Shown here: positions 44,176-54,291 of the stretch, one piece after another
How the letters are laid out: the number at the start of each line of letters is the position of its first letter
How positions within the stretch are numbered: position 1 is the first letter of the stretch
Source: Flammeovirga sp. OC4
Lineage (GTDB): Bacteria > Bacteroidota > Bacteroidia > Cytophagales > Flammeovirgaceae
Assembly: GCF_000812565.1 (NCBI RefSeq)
Contig: NZ_JTAM01000005.1
Location: 62,001 to 126,000, forward strand
DNA length: 64,000 nucleotides
Direction: 5' to 3'
Translations under genes and position numbers: made by a program
Notes under the pieces: generated by a model
Told to the model about the DNA's origin: nothing
Databases searched by the model: none
What the model saw: the letters and a program-made list of their open reading frames with translations, nothing else

Positions 44176-44329
44176 CCTTTTTAAGGTTGAGAACACATTT
44201 CTGGTTTATTTTTAAAACAAAGCCTTTTTTTTGGTACTTTTTCCCTATTTTTCTCACTTAGGTTATAGAAAGCAATAGATTTTTAGCAAATTTGAAACTT
44301 TAGATACTACATACATTTTTTATTATTCC

Positions 44330-44725
44330 ATGAGAGCAAATACTTATAAAGAAATTCCTGAAAATAAGCCCCAGCATGCTCCTAAAGTTTCCAATTCAAA
44401 ATGGGTAAAAAAGCTGTCTAAATTAAAATTTATTTCCAGTACAAATGATGATGAGAATAGCAGATATATTCAGAAAATTCTTTTCGTAACGTTCTTGGGA
44501 ATTCTTTATATCGCTAATGGATTTCAAGCTGAAAAGTCACATTTAAGAATCAACAAACTGGAGAAGTCTGTTGAAAAACTAAGAGTAGAATACAGTACGC
44601 TTAAATATGATTTTATCAATGAAAGTAAGCGTTCCAAAATTGAAGAAAGAGTAGCTCCTTTGGGGTTGGTGCCTATGGAAAAGGCTCCGATTGTAATTTC
44701 AGTATCTGATTTAGAAGATCATTAA
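44330..44725 (+). CDS. ftsL: FtsL-like cell division protein
   Basis: The 131-residue protein has a short basic cytoplasmic N-terminus, a membrane segment near 48-66 (ILFVTFLGILYIANGF) and a periplasmic coiled coil (KLEKSVEKLRVEYSTLKYDFINESKRSKIEER) ending in the VAPLGLVPMEKAP motif typical of Bacteroidota FtsL-type proteins. FtsL joins FtsQ-FtsB at the divisome. It lies 12 nt before the PBP gene. The usual upstream genes mraZ and rsmH are absent here. Confidence 0.85.
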   Translation: MRANTYKEIPENKPQHAPKVSNSKWVKKLSKLKFISSTNDDENSRYIQKILFVTFLGILYIANGFQAEKSHLRINKLEKSVEKLRVEYSTLKYDFINESKRSKIEERVAPLGLVPMEKAPIVISVSDLEDH

Positions 44726-44737
44726 TTTTTTATATAG

Positions 44738-46837
44738 ATGGGAATTAGAAATTCCATATTACTACGTGTAAGGTTTGCATTTTTATTGATTGTGGTCATG
44801 GCCGCTGCAATTCTTGTGCGTATTTCAGATTTACAGTTTGTTGAAAAAGACAAATGGGAAAAAGCTGGCAAAGCGAACAGAGTAAAAGTAAGACGAGTGG
44901 ATGCCACAAGGGGTAATATCCTTGCTGATGATGGTAGCTTAATGGCTACTTCTATTCCTTTCTACAAACTTGCTTTTGACCCTTGTGTCTCCAACGATAG
45001 CATTTTCAATAATGGCATTGATTCTTTGAGCTATTTGCTATCAAGGTATTTCAAAGAAAAAAGTGCTGCTGAGTATGATAGCTTATTAAGAAAAGCAAGA
45101 AGGAAGAAAAGAAGATACTTGATCCTTAGCCATAAACTGGTGAAGCATCAGGATAAAAAACATATTGATAACTGGCCTATTTTCCGTCAGGGAAGACATA
45201 CGGGTGGTTTAATTTTCACGAAATACGAAAAACGATTCAGACCTTTTGAAGAGTTAGGCCGAAGAACTATCGGATTTATCAGTAAAGATGAAAAAGCACA
45301 ATTTACAGGTAGAGGCCTTGAATTTAGTTTCAATAAGGATTTAGCTGGTACTGATGGTGAAGCTTTGTTCCAAAGAGTGTCTGGCAACCAATGGAAACCG
45401 CTTGATGATGGTGCACAAGTCAGAGCTGAAAATGGTTTGGATATTCAAACCACCATCAACATGGATATTGAGGAACACGCTCATAAAGTACTTGAAAAGG
45501 CATTGATCGATAATGAAGCGAACTTCGGTACGGTATTGTTGATGGAGGTTAAAACGGGAGAAATCAAAGCCATCGTCAACCTTGGTAAAAACTCTAAAGG
45601 TGAATACGTAGAAGATTTCAACTATGCTATTCAAGGTGTAATGGAACCCGGTTCTACTTTCAAGAGTGCTTCCATGTTAGCATTACTAGAGGAATTTGAT
45701 CTTAATTTAGATGATTCTGTCAATACCGGGGATGGTAAATATATGTTCTATGATGAATGTATCATGACCGATGCTCACTATAATGGTTTCGGTATGCTTT
45801 CAGTGGAAGAGGTGATTGAAAAGTCATCCAACATTGGTATTTCTAAATTGGTTTTCAAGTATTTCAGAGAAGATCCAGACCGCTTTATGCATTACTTGGA
45901 CCGCTTTAACTTAACCTCTACCATTGGTTTCCAAATGGAAGGTGAAGGAAAACCAAATATCAACCGTCCTGGCGACCCTAATTGGTCAGGCTGTTCTCTT
46001 CCTTGGATTTCGATTGGATACGAAGTAGAAACTTCACCACTTCAAATGCTTACTTTCTATAATGCCATTGCCAATGATGGAAAAATGGTAGCACCAAGAA
46101 TTGTAAAAAGAGTATTGAGAGGAAATGATGTAGTTGCTGAATATGGTGTTAGAACACTTAATAAAAAAATCAGTTCTGATAGATCTCTAAAAGCAATGCA
46201 AGGGATGCTGAAAAAGGTTGTTGAAAGTGGTACAGCAAGAAAAATCAATACAACAGAATTTGAAATTGCTGGTAAAACAGGTACTACTCAAAAAGTAAAA
46301 CAAGGTGCTTACACCAAAAACTACTTCACTTCATTTGTAGGTTACTTCCCTGCCGATGCTCCAAGATATTCTATGATTGTAGCCATTGATGAACCGAAGG
46401 GTGCCAAAAGATATGGTGGTGATGTTTGTGCCCCAGTTTTCTTAGACATTGCTGAAGTGGTTTATGCAAGAACAACAGAAAGAGATATTCATTTTGTAGA
46501 CAACGAAAACGCAAAGGCTTTTCCATATATAAAAGCAGGAAATTATAACGATTTATTACTACTGTCAGATGCTTTTGATATTCAACAAGTATCAGAAAAT
46601 ACATCGCAGTGGGTAAAAACAAAAGTCCAGGGTGATACTATTGCCTGGGTCAATGCTACGGTCAGGAAAGGAAGAATGCCTGATGTAAGAGGTATGACAT
46701 TGAGAGATGCCATGTATCTTATAGAAACGGAAGGTGCTACAGTACACTCTTCTGGAAATGGCCGTGTGGTACAGCAGTCCATCACACCGGGCGGAAGAAT
46801 AAATAGTAGAACGAACGTCTATCTCAAACTACAATAA
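44738..46837 (+). CDS. ftsI: penicillin-binding protein (FtsI/PBP3) with PASTA domain
   Basis: The 699-residue septal transpeptidase has an N-terminal membrane anchor (about 10-30), a dimerisation region, a transpeptidase domain with S306-T-F-K309 (GSTFKSAS), SSN (EKSSNIGI) and K513TGTT, and one C-terminal PASTA domain (about 640-699, PDVRGMTLRDAMYLIE). Class B PBPs with PASTA tails cross-link septal peptidoglycan. It sits between ftsL and murE as usual in the dcw cluster. Confidence 0.95.
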   Translation: MGIRNSILLRVRFAFLLIVVMAAAILVRISDLQFVEKDKWEKAGKANRVKVRRVDATRGNILADDGSLMATSIPFYKLAFDPCVSNDSIFNNGIDSLSYLLSRYFKEKSAAEYDSLLRKARRKKRRYLILSHKLVKHQDKKHIDNWPIFRQGRHTGGLIFTKYEKRFRPFEELGRRTIGFISKDEKAQFTGRGLEFSFNKDLAGTDGEALFQRVSGNQWKPLDDGAQVRAENGLDIQTTINMDIEEHAHKVLEKALIDNEANFGTVLLMEVKTGEIKAIVNLGKNSKGEYVEDFNYAIQGVMEPGSTFKSASMLALLEEFDLNLDDSVNTGDGKYMFYDECIMTDAHYNGFGMLSVEEVIEKSSNIGISKLVFKYFREDPDRFMHYLDRFNLTSTIGFQMEGEGKPNINRPGDPNWSGCSLPWISIGYEVETSPLQMLTFYNAIANDGKMVAPRIVKRVLRGNDVVAEYGVRTLNKKISSDRSLKAMQGMLKKVVESGTARKINTTEFEIAGKTGTTQKVKQGAYTKNYFTSFVGYFPADAPRYSMIVAIDEPKGAKRYGGDVCAPVFLDIAEVVYARTTERDIHFVDNENAKAFPYIKAGNYNDLLLLSDAFDIQQVSENTSQWVKTKVQGDTIAWVNATVRKGRMPDVRGMTLRDAMYLIETEGATVHSSGNGRVVQQSITPGGRINSRTNVYLKLQ

Positions 46838-46849
46838 ATCAAACTTAAA

Positions 46850-48313
46850 TTGAAGAGAATTAAAAAAATATCGGAATTACTAAAAGGGATAGAATATGAC
46901 CTTGTACAAGGCGATTTAAACCAAGAGGTAACAGGTATTGAACTGGATTCAAGAAAATTGCAAGATGGAAATCTTTTCGTAGCCATTAAAGGTAACGTTA
47001 TGGATGCACATCAATTTATCCCCAAAGCAATTGACCTTGGAGCCAAAACTGTATTAATCGAAGACATTCCGGAGGAATTACATGAAGGAATCAACTATAT
47101 CAAAGTAAATAGTACTGCGCAGAGTGTAGGCTTATTGGCCTCCAATTACTATGATAACCCATCAGAGAAAATTAAAGTAGTGGCCATTACTGGTACTAAT
47201 GGCAAGACCACGGTTGTGACTTTGCTTCAAAACTTATTTATGAAGCTAGGCTACAATACGGGGGCTTTGACTACTATTGAAAATAAAATTAATGAGGAAA
47301 TTATTCCCACAAAGCTGACCACGCCTGATCCCGTCACTTTACAGTACTTACTGCATGAAATGGTAAAGAAAAACTGTTCTTACTGCTTTATGGAGGCAAG
47401 TTCACATGCTATTGTGCAGGGCAGATTGAATGGTATAGACCTTACTGGTGCCATTTTCAGTAATATCAGTCATGATCACCTTGACTATCATGGCACTATG
47501 AAAGAGTATATCAATGCCAAGAAAAGGCTGTTTGATACACTTCCTAAAAGTGCTTTTGCATTAGTGAATATCGATGACAAAAGAGGTAATGTAATGTTGC
47601 AGAACTGCAAAGGAAAACATTACACTTACGCTTTGCACACTATGGCCAATTATAAAGGCAAACTGATTGATAACACATTTGAAGGAATTCAGATGGAAGT
47701 TAATGGTCAAGAAGCGTGGTTCCAGTTAATTGGTTCTTTTAATGCTTACAATGTACTTTCGGCATTTGCTACAGCTTCATGTTTGGGTGAAGATGAAATG
47801 ACAACCTTACAAGCACTGTCTGAGTTACGCCCAGCCAGAGGTCGTTTTGAGCAAATTGTTTCTAAAAATAATATCAGAGGTATCATTGATTACGCTCATA
47901 CACCCGATGCTTTAGAAAATGTATTGGAAACCATTCGCGATATCAGAGAAGAAGGAGAAAGAATCATTACCGTTGTAGGTTGTGGTGGTGACCGTGATGC
48001 GGCAAAGCGTCCTGTTATGGCAAAAACTGCAGCAATGTTAAGCGACCTAGTGTTTCTTACGTCTGATAATCCAAGAACGGAAGATCCTGAAGAAATACTA
48101 GAACAGATGGAAGAAGGTATCTCTCCTACTCAAGCCAAAAGAACATCTGTTGTTGTCGATAGAAAAGAAGCTATTGCAAAAGCCGTTGAGATGGCCGAAC
48201 CAAGAGACATTATTTTGGTGGCTGGAAAAGGGCATGAAACTTATCAGGAAGTCAATGGTGTGAGACATCACTTTGACGACAAAGAGGAATTGTTCCTCGC
48301 TTTAAAAAAATAA
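46850..48313 (+). CDS. murE: UDP-MurNAc-tripeptide synthetase (meso-DAP adding)
   Basis: The 487-residue Mur ligase adds meso-diaminopimelate to UDP-MurNAc-L-Ala-D-Glu. It shows the ATP loop AITGTNGKTTVVTLL, SSHAIVQGRLNGIDL, the DH-DYHGTMKEY motif, and DNPRTEDPEEI, whose DNPR signature marks meso-DAP specificity. The start is TTG at 46850, 12 nt after the PBP stop; the next in-frame ATG would remove the family N-terminus. Confidence 0.96.
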   Translation: MKRIKKISELLKGIEYDLVQGDLNQEVTGIELDSRKLQDGNLFVAIKGNVMDAHQFIPKAIDLGAKTVLIEDIPEELHEGINYIKVNSTAQSVGLLASNYYDNPSEKIKVVAITGTNGKTTVVTLLQNLFMKLGYNTGALTTIENKINEEIIPTKLTTPDPVTLQYLLHEMVKKNCSYCFMEASSHAIVQGRLNGIDLTGAIFSNISHDHLDYHGTMKEYINAKKRLFDTLPKSAFALVNIDDKRGNVMLQNCKGKHYTYALHTMANYKGKLIDNTFEGIQMEVNGQEAWFQLIGSFNAYNVLSAFATASCLGEDEMTTLQALSELRPARGRFEQIVSKNNIRGIIDYAHTPDALENVLETIRDIREEGERIITVVGCGGDRDAAKRPVMAKTAAMLSDLVFLTSDNPRTEDPEEILEQMEEGISPTQAKRTSVVVDRKEAIAKAVEMAEPRDIILVAGKGHETYQEVNGVRHHFDDKEELFLALKK

Positions 48314-48337
48314 TTAGTGCGGTAAAAAAAATAGAAC

Positions 48338-49552
48338 ATGTTATATCACTTATTCGAATTTCTACATGATAAATACGATATGATGGGCGCCGGTCTCTTT
48401 AGGTACATTACTTTCAGAGCAATGATAGCGACAATCTTATCGATGGCATATATTGGTATTTTTGGTAAACCGATCATCCAAAAATTACAAAAATTACAGA
48501 TGGGAGAGATTGTCCGTAATCTTGGATTAGCGGGACAAATGGAAAAGCAAGGAACACCTACAATGGGTGGTATCATTATTATTGGCGCTGTAGTATTCCC
48601 TGTTTTATTAGTTGCAGATTTAACCAACGTCTATATTCAGTTGCTTTTAACCACTATTTTATGGACAGGAGCTATTGGCTTTTTAGATGATTATTTAAAA
48701 AGAGTAAAGAAAAACAAAGACGGTTTAAGTGGTAAGTTCAAGATTATTGGTCAAGTAGGATTAGGCTTGATTGTCGGCATTACATTAGTGAGTAATTCTG
48801 ATGTAAAAGTGCGTCAATTCTCTGAAAACCTTGATAAATCTAAACCTATCGTGAAATTACAAGAAGGAGTTGATTACCAAGATGTGCAGTCGCTTGAAAC
48901 TACAGTTCCTTTCTTAAAACACAATACATTAAATTATTCCCAACTATTACATAGCGAATCCATTTCACACATCGCTTATGTTTTGTTGGTCATTTTTATC
49001 ATTACAGCCGTTTCAAATGGTGCCAATATCACTGATGGTTTAGATGGTTTAGCGGCAGGAACCTCAGCGATTATTGCTACGGCCCTCGCCATATTTGCCT
49101 ACCTTTCTGGTAACATTATTTTCTCGAACTACTTGAACATCATGTACATTCCTAACTCTGGTGAAATTTCCATTTTCGCCACTGCATTAGTGGGTGCGTG
49201 TGTTGGTTTCTTATGGTACAATACCTTCCCTGCTCAAGTTTTTATGGGTGACACAGGTAGTTTGGCCTTAGGTGGTGTCATTGCCTCTTTAGCGATTGTA
49301 TTGAGAAAAGAGTTGATGATTCCATTATTATGTGGTGTTTTCTTAATCGAAAACCTGTCTGTAATTATTCAAGTTTTCTATTTCAAATACACCAAAAAGA
49401 AATATGGAGAAGGTCGAAGGGTCTTTTTAATGGCACCGTTACACCATCATTATCAAAAGAAAGATATTCCTGAACCGAAAATTGTTACACGTTTCTGGAT
49501 TATCAGTATCCTTTTTGCAATCACTACAATCCTTACGCTTAAAATCAGATAA
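48338..49552 (+). CDS. mraY: phospho-N-acetylmuramoyl-pentapeptide transferase
   Basis: The 404-residue, ten-span membrane enzyme transfers phospho-MurNAc-pentapeptide to undecaprenyl phosphate (lipid I). Signatures: [18 protein letters not shown] (aspartate pair), [27 protein letters not shown] and [11 protein letters not shown] with the histidine cluster. It lies 24 nt after murE. Confidence 0.97.
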   Translation: MLYHLFEFLHDKYDMMGAGLFRYITFRAMIATILSMAYIGIFGKPIIQKLQKLQMGEIVRNLGLAGQMEKQGTPTMGGIIIIGAVVFPVLLVADLTNVYIQLLLTTILWTGAIGFLDDYLKRVKKNKDGLSGKFKIIGQVGLGLIVGITLVSNSDVKVRQFSENLDKSKPIVKLQEGVDYQDVQSLETTVPFLKHNTLNYSQLLHSESISHIAYVLLVIFIITAVSNGANITDGLDGLAAGTSAIIATALAIFAYLSGNIIFSNYLNIMYIPNSGEISIFATALVGACVGFLWYNTFPAQVFMGDTGSLALGGVIASLAIVLRKELMIPLLCGVFLIENLSVIIQVFYFKYTKKKYGEGRRVFLMAPLHHHYQKKDIPEPKIVTRFWIISILFAITTILTLKIR

Positions 49553-49557
49553 TTTGT

Positions 49558-50859
49558 ATGGCAACATTATTAGTATTAGGAGCTGGAGAAAGTGGAATTG
49601 GAGCCGCTCGATTAGCTAAAGCGAAAGGGTATGAAGTTTTTGTTTCTGACTATGGAATGATTCCTCAGGAACAAAAAGATGTATTGGAAGCAGAACAGAT
49701 TCCTTTTGAAGAAGGCAGTCATGACGTAGCACCAAAAGACGCTGCTATTGTAGTGAAATCGCCGGGTATTCCTGATACTGTACCGATCATTCAACAGCTG
49801 AAACAAAACGGCAGTAAGATTTACTCTGAAATAGAATTTGCTTCTTTGTATACTAATGCAAAAATTATTGCGATTACTGGTACGAATGGTAAAACTACGA
49901 CTACAAAGTTGATCCATCATTTACTGACTCAATCGGGTATCAACGCTGGATTGGCTGGCAATATTGGTATTAGCTTCGCGAAAGAGGTTTTAGAAAAGGA
50001 ATACGATTGGTATGTGTTGGAAATTAGTAGTTTCCAATTGGATGATATTGAAACCTTCCATCCCAACATTTCACTGATTTTGAATATCACTCCTGATCAT
50101 CTGGATCGCTATGAATACAGTATTGAGAAATATGCTGATTCAAAATTCAGAATCATTGAAAACTTAACCGAGGAGGATATTTTCATTTACGGAGAGGATG
50201 ATAAAGTGACGCGTGAGGCTGTTGCTTCAAAAACAATAGTTCCTCAAGCGGTTCCTTTTACAAATGACTTTTTGAAGGGTGAAACTTTAGCTATTCCTTT
50301 TAATGGAAATACTTATACTTTCAAGAATTTACCTTTAAAAGGACCTCACAATGCTTGGAACATGAGTGCTGCCATTTTGAGTGCTCTTTATGCAGGGATT
50401 TCAGCTGAAGCAATTCAGAAAGCATTGCCTTCTTTTGTAGGAGAACCTCACCGTTTACAAGAGGTAGCAGTGCTTGACGGCATTACTTATGTCAATGATT
50501 CAAAAGCTACTAATGTTGAAGCCGCATTATTTGCTTTACAAAGCTTCAAAAAGCCTATTATTTGGATTGCTGGCGGTACGGATAAAGGGAATGATTACAC
50601 TCCTTTGATTGATATTGTAAAAGAAAACGTAAAGGCATTAGTTTGTTTGGGTGTAGATAATGAGAAATTGAAAAAGAATTTCTCTGAAATCATTCCAATG
50701 GAAGAAACACAAAGCATGAAAGAAGCCATTCAATTGGCCAAAAAACATGCTTCTGATCAAGATATTATACTTCTGTCTCCAGCTTGTGCAAGTTTTGATT
50801 TATTCAAAAATTATATGGCGAGAGGAGATGAATTTATTCAGGAAGTAAAAGAATTATAA
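49558..50859 (+). CDS. murD: UDP-MurNAc-L-alanine:D-glutamate ligase
   Basis: The 433-residue Mur ligase adds D-glutamate. It shows the Rossmann start VLGAGESGIGAARLA, the P-loop ITGTNGKTTTTKLIH, ISSFQLDD and LNITPDHLDRYEYSIEKYADSK, and late DSKATNVEAALFAL. It begins 5 nt after mraY. Confidence 0.97.
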   Translation: MATLLVLGAGESGIGAARLAKAKGYEVFVSDYGMIPQEQKDVLEAEQIPFEEGSHDVAPKDAAIVVKSPGIPDTVPIIQQLKQNGSKIYSEIEFASLYTNAKIIAITGTNGKTTTTKLIHHLLTQSGINAGLAGNIGISFAKEVLEKEYDWYVLEISSFQLDDIETFHPNISLILNITPDHLDRYEYSIEKYADSKFRIIENLTEEDIFIYGEDDKVTREAVASKTIVPQAVPFTNDFLKGETLAIPFNGNTYTFKNLPLKGPHNAWNMSAAILSALYAGISAEAIQKALPSFVGEPHRLQEVAVLDGITYVNDSKATNVEAALFALQSFKKPIIWIAGGTDKGNDYTPLIDIVKENVKALVCLGVDNEKLKKNFSEIIPMEETQSMKEAIQLAKKHASDQDIILLSPACASFDLFKNYMARGDEFIQEVKEL

Positions 50860-50871
50860 AGAAATAAGAGG

Positions 50872-52068
50872 ATGGAAAAAATCTTAAAGAAACTTGAAGG
50901 AGATAGCGTAATATGGGCGGTGATGATTACATTATCCATGTTCTCAGTACTTGTCGTTTATAGTGCTACGGGATCGCTTGCCTATATGCAGGCCGGAGGC
51001 GATAATGAACACTATCTGCTTCGTCATTCCACTTTGGTTTTTATTGGGTTGATAGGTGCATTTATCTGCCATAGAATTGATTATGTGTATTATTCAAGGC
51101 TTTCAAGATATGCCCTTTTATTATCTATTCCACTTCTGATTTTCACTTGGTTATTTGGGTCTGAAATCAACAGTGCCTCAAGATGGATCAATATTCCTTT
51201 GATCAACTTCACTTTCCAGCCTTCGGATTTAGCACGATTGGCGTTGATTACCAATATGGCGGCCATGCTTTGGAAACGCCAAAGAGATATTGGTGAATTC
51301 AATAAGGCCATTGTTCCACTTTTGATATGGACAGGAATTATCTGCGGTTTAATCGGAGTTTCTGATATTTCAACAGCCTCCCTCCTTTTCCTTACTATCA
51401 TGCTTCAATTGTTTATTGGTAGAGTACCTATAAAATACCTTTTGATGCTGATTGTGATTGGGGCGATGGCAGGCTTATTCGTTTATCAATTTGGTCAAAG
51501 AGGCGGCACTGCTGTAAGTCGTTTATCCTCTTTTATGAGTGAAGCGGAACTTCCTTACCAAGCAGAACAATCCTATATTGCTATCTCAACAGGTGGTTTC
51601 TGGGGCAAGGGAATTGGTGACAGTACACAAAGAAACTTCTTACCTCACTCTTATTCCGATTTTGTTTTTGCCATCATTGTAGAAGAATATGGCTTGATCG
51701 GAGCCTTGGTCATTATTGGTTTGTACCTGACACTACTGTACCGGGGTATAACCATTGTCGCCAATAGCCAGAAAGCGTTTGGTGGACTCTTAGCCGCAGG
51801 ACTCACCTTTAGTCTTATTCTGCAGGCGTTTGTACATATGGGCGTTGTGGTCGGTTTATTACCTTTAACTGGTTTACCGCTTCCGCTTGTCAGTATGGGT
51901 GGTACATCATTGCTTTTTACAGGTATGACTGTTGGAATTATTCTGAGTGTGAGTAAATCAGCTCAGGAAGATTCTGAAGAGGTTCGCTTTAAAAGAGCGG
52001 AAAGAGCTAGTGAAAGAAAGGGACAAAAAGGAACAAATAGACCTCGTAATGTAAGAATTAGAAATTAA
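50872..52068 (+). CDS. ftsW: SEDS peptidoglycan polymerase FtsW
   Basis: The 398-residue membrane glycosyltransferase of the SEDS family works with the septal PBP to build septal wall. Ten hydrophobic spans; conserved NSASRWI, FQPSDLARLAL, AEQSYIAISTGGFWGKGIGDS, HSYSDFVFAIIVEEYG and PLPLVSMGGTSLL. It follows murD by 12 nt. The tail is basic (SERKGQKGTNRPRN). A terminator follows, so murG, murC, ftsQ, ftsA and ftsZ are not in this transcript. Confidence 0.96.
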   Translation: MEKILKKLEGDSVIWAVMITLSMFSVLVVYSATGSLAYMQAGGDNEHYLLRHSTLVFIGLIGAFICHRIDYVYYSRLSRYALLLSIPLLIFTWLFGSEINSASRWINIPLINFTFQPSDLARLALITNMAAMLWKRQRDIGEFNKAIVPLLIWTGIICGLIGVSDISTASLLFLTIMLQLFIGRVPIKYLLMLIVIGAMAGLFVYQFGQRGGTAVSRLSSFMSEAELPYQAEQSYIAISTGGFWGKGIGDSTQRNFLPHSYSDFVFAIIVEEYGLIGALVIIGLYLTLLYRGITIVANSQKAFGGLLAAGLTFSLILQAFVHMGVVVGLLPLTGLPLPLVSMGGTSLLFTGMTVGIILSVSKSAQEDSEEVRFKRAERASERKGQKGTNRPRNVRIRN

Positions 52069-52470
52069 TAAAAAGACTTACATTCCAGTTATAATTCAAA
52101 GGAGAATTGGGAAGATCCACAAAATAATGTTGGTGACTTTTCAATTCTCTTTTTCTATTTTGAGGTTTCATTCATTATTTATTCCATTTTCTTACTTCTG
52201 TAAGCAAACGGATTGAAGGCATTATTTCTATTTTTAAGAATATAAAAAAAATACTAACCCATAGTACTCAACACACCCAAAGAAGGATAATCAATAAAAA
52301 TAGGTCAATTCAGAATTGTATGTATTTTTTCAAATAGTGATCATTCACCTTTTCTAAACCTACTACTCTACTTCAAATATTACATTCAAAAAAAGTCTAA
52401 GATAAAGCAAAAACAACTTCTTCTTAAATTTTGGTGTTCTATAAGCATCAACAATAAATTCGTTAATGTA
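52069..52470. other. 402-bp intergenic region between ftsW and histidine kinase
   Basis: It contains the ftsW terminator (52102-52155) and then AT-rich sequence without coding signal or a full TAnnTTTG promoter. Confidence 0.6.
52102..52155 (+). terminator. terminator at the end of the division/wall operon
   Basis: GAGAATTGGGAAG (52102-52114) pairs with CTTTTCAATTCTC (52137-52149), 13 bp with two G-U pairs, followed by a T run. It ends the ftsL-ftsW transcript. Confidence 0.75.
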
Positions 52471-54087
52471 ATGCCCCAATATTCCCACTTGGATAGTATG
52501 ATACTTCGGCTTATAGCTGAAGTCAACAATCATTTATTATCCGATCAAAAACCATTAAAAATACTCCAAAAAAGTATAGAAAATTTAACTAAAGCATCCA
52601 ATTGTAAATATGGATTTATAGGCCTGCTTGACCATCAAGACGGTATAAAGAACTATAAGTATTTGATGGAAAAAAAAGTAAGTTTTGATAGTTTTAATAT
52701 CTTTAATAAGGCCATATTAGAAAACACATTACCATTTGAAGAAGTATCGAAAGCACATTATTTTTTAAAATATACAGAACACCTAGTACACCCTATTTTA
52801 CATTACGATGATGATCGAATTATAAGAGGACTTCCTTGGTCATCTTATTTGTTGATCCCCATACACATTGATAAAGAACTTATTGGAGTCATTGGACTTT
52901 GCGATAAAAAAGAGAAGTTTGATGACGATTTTGCATTGCATTTACAACCCCTTATTGATACTTACAAATTATTAATCAGACAGATTGACGATTCAACAAA
53001 TTCACAAAACCTTGACGATACTAGTTTTCAAGAGTCATTTGATTTAATGATTCATTTAGATGGGTTATGGAACATTCAAAGAGGTAATGTAGCATGGGAA
53101 GAAAAACTCGGAAGATCTAAAGAGCATATCATGGATTATGTCTTTGGGAATGATTACGAGTTACTTGAAAAGCTAATTTTGAAAGCTAAATCCACCATGA
53201 CGACTCAGTCTGAGAAAATTAGATTCAAAAGAGATAAACATCGGATATTTACTTTACTGATTAAAGTAATTTATCAGTCCTCTACCAGAAGTTTTAAAAT
53301 TATAGGAAAAGATATCTCCGACCGTTTTCGACAAGAATCCATCTTGAAGAAACAACAGGACCGTCTTAGGCATACTCAACTTTTGCTACAAAAATCCAAT
53401 AATGAACTTGATGCGTTGATCTATCATATCTCCCATGATTTAAGAGCCCCTCTTGCCTCTGCTCTAGGACTCGTTTTTGTCAGCCAACAAGAGCACAAAA
53501 TTGAAGAAGTAAAAAACCAATTAAAGCTTCAGCAAAAAAGCTTAGAAAAAATGGACAACTTTATCAGTGAAATCTTGGAATTTGCTAGAATTGCAAGAAA
53601 ACCGAATGATAATGTAACCATTGCCATCGAACAATTAATAAAAGATACAATCCAATCTACCTCAGATGCACTAGACCAAAAACTTGAGGTTACGATTACA
53701 TCACATCAAAATTTCCCTTTTGTGAGTGACATTAAAAAAGTCACTTCTATTGTTCAAAATATCATTCATAACGCTTTCCAATTCAGAAGTAGAAACCGCT
53801 TCAATGAGAAAAACCTCTTAAACATTTCCATTAATGTGGAAGAAAATGACACCTGTATCATCTTTGAAGACAACGGGATTGGCATTCCACAAGAATACGT
53901 CCACAGAGTAACAGAAATGTTTTTTAGAGCACATACTGAATATGTAGGTTCTGGTATTGGGCTTTATATTGTGGATCAAGCCATCAAAAGATTAAGAGGT
54001 CACCTTTCGATTATTTCTAGAGTAGATCAAGGTACTACACTTATTGTGTGGCTACCCAATCACTACTTTAAAAAAGCTCTAACTTAA
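52471..54087 (+). CDS. GAF (and PAS-like) domain sensor histidine kinase
   Basis: The 538-residue protein has no clear membrane segment. Residues about 15-170 are a GAF-type sensor (SYLLIPIHIDKELIGVIGLCDK), 180-290 look like a PAS domain, and 300-360 carry a coiled coil and HisKA with phospho-acceptor His322 in YHISHDLRAPL. HATPase_c follows with IHNAFQFRS (N box), FEDNGIGIPQEY (G1) and GSGIGLYIVDQAI (G2). A cytoplasmic signal sensor; no response regulator is adjacent. Its 3' end overlaps the convergent small gene by 9 nt. Confidence 0.92.
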   Translation: MPQYSHLDSMILRLIAEVNNHLLSDQKPLKILQKSIENLTKASNCKYGFIGLLDHQDGIKNYKYLMEKKVSFDSFNIFNKAILENTLPFEEVSKAHYFLKYTEHLVHPILHYDDDRIIRGLPWSSYLLIPIHIDKELIGVIGLCDKKEKFDDDFALHLQPLIDTYKLLIRQIDDSTNSQNLDDTSFQESFDLMIHLDGLWNIQRGNVAWEEKLGRSKEHIMDYVFGNDYELLEKLILKAKSTMTTQSEKIRFKRDKHRIFTLLIKVIYQSSTRSFKIIGKDISDRFRQESILKKQQDRLRHTQLLLQKSNNELDALIYHISHDLRAPLASALGLVFVSQQEHKIEEVKNQLKLQQKSLEKMDNFISEILEFARIARKPNDNVTIAIEQLIKDTIQSTSDALDQKLEVTITSHQNFPFVSDIKKVTSIVQNIIHNAFQFRSRNRFNEKNLLNISINVEENDTCIIFEDNGIGIPQEYVHRVTEMFFRAHTEYVGSGIGLYIVDQAIKRLRGHLSIISRVDQGTTLIVWLPNHYFKKALT

Positions 54088-54291
54088 CCTTTCTTCTATC
54101 TTCACTAATAAGTGATGACCATAAAGTTTAGGGCTTGAATGATCATTTGTATTTCTTAATCCTAAAAGTCTTTCCGCTTGTAGCATGGTTAGATTTCTAT
54201 ATTTCACCTCTGAAGGATTCGTTACAAATTTATCCTTCAAAATATCATAACACTCTTTTAAAGTTAAGTCGAAAGGTGATTTTTCTAGCAT
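54079..54291 (-). CDS. hypothetical small protein
   Basis: The 70-residue product starts at ATG 54291 (an upstream ATG at 54330 would add a hydrophobic extension encoded by a region I assign to an inverted-repeat element). It has a helical, charged make-up (LTLKECYDILKDKF, LLGLRNTNDH) and no signal or cysteine motif. Family unknown. Its 3' end overlaps the kinase gene by 9 nt in convergent orientation. Confidence 0.45.
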   Translation of the reverse strand: MLEKSPFDLTLKECYDILKDKFVTNPSEVKYRNLTMLQAERLLGLRNTNDHSSPKLYGHHLLVKIEERLS

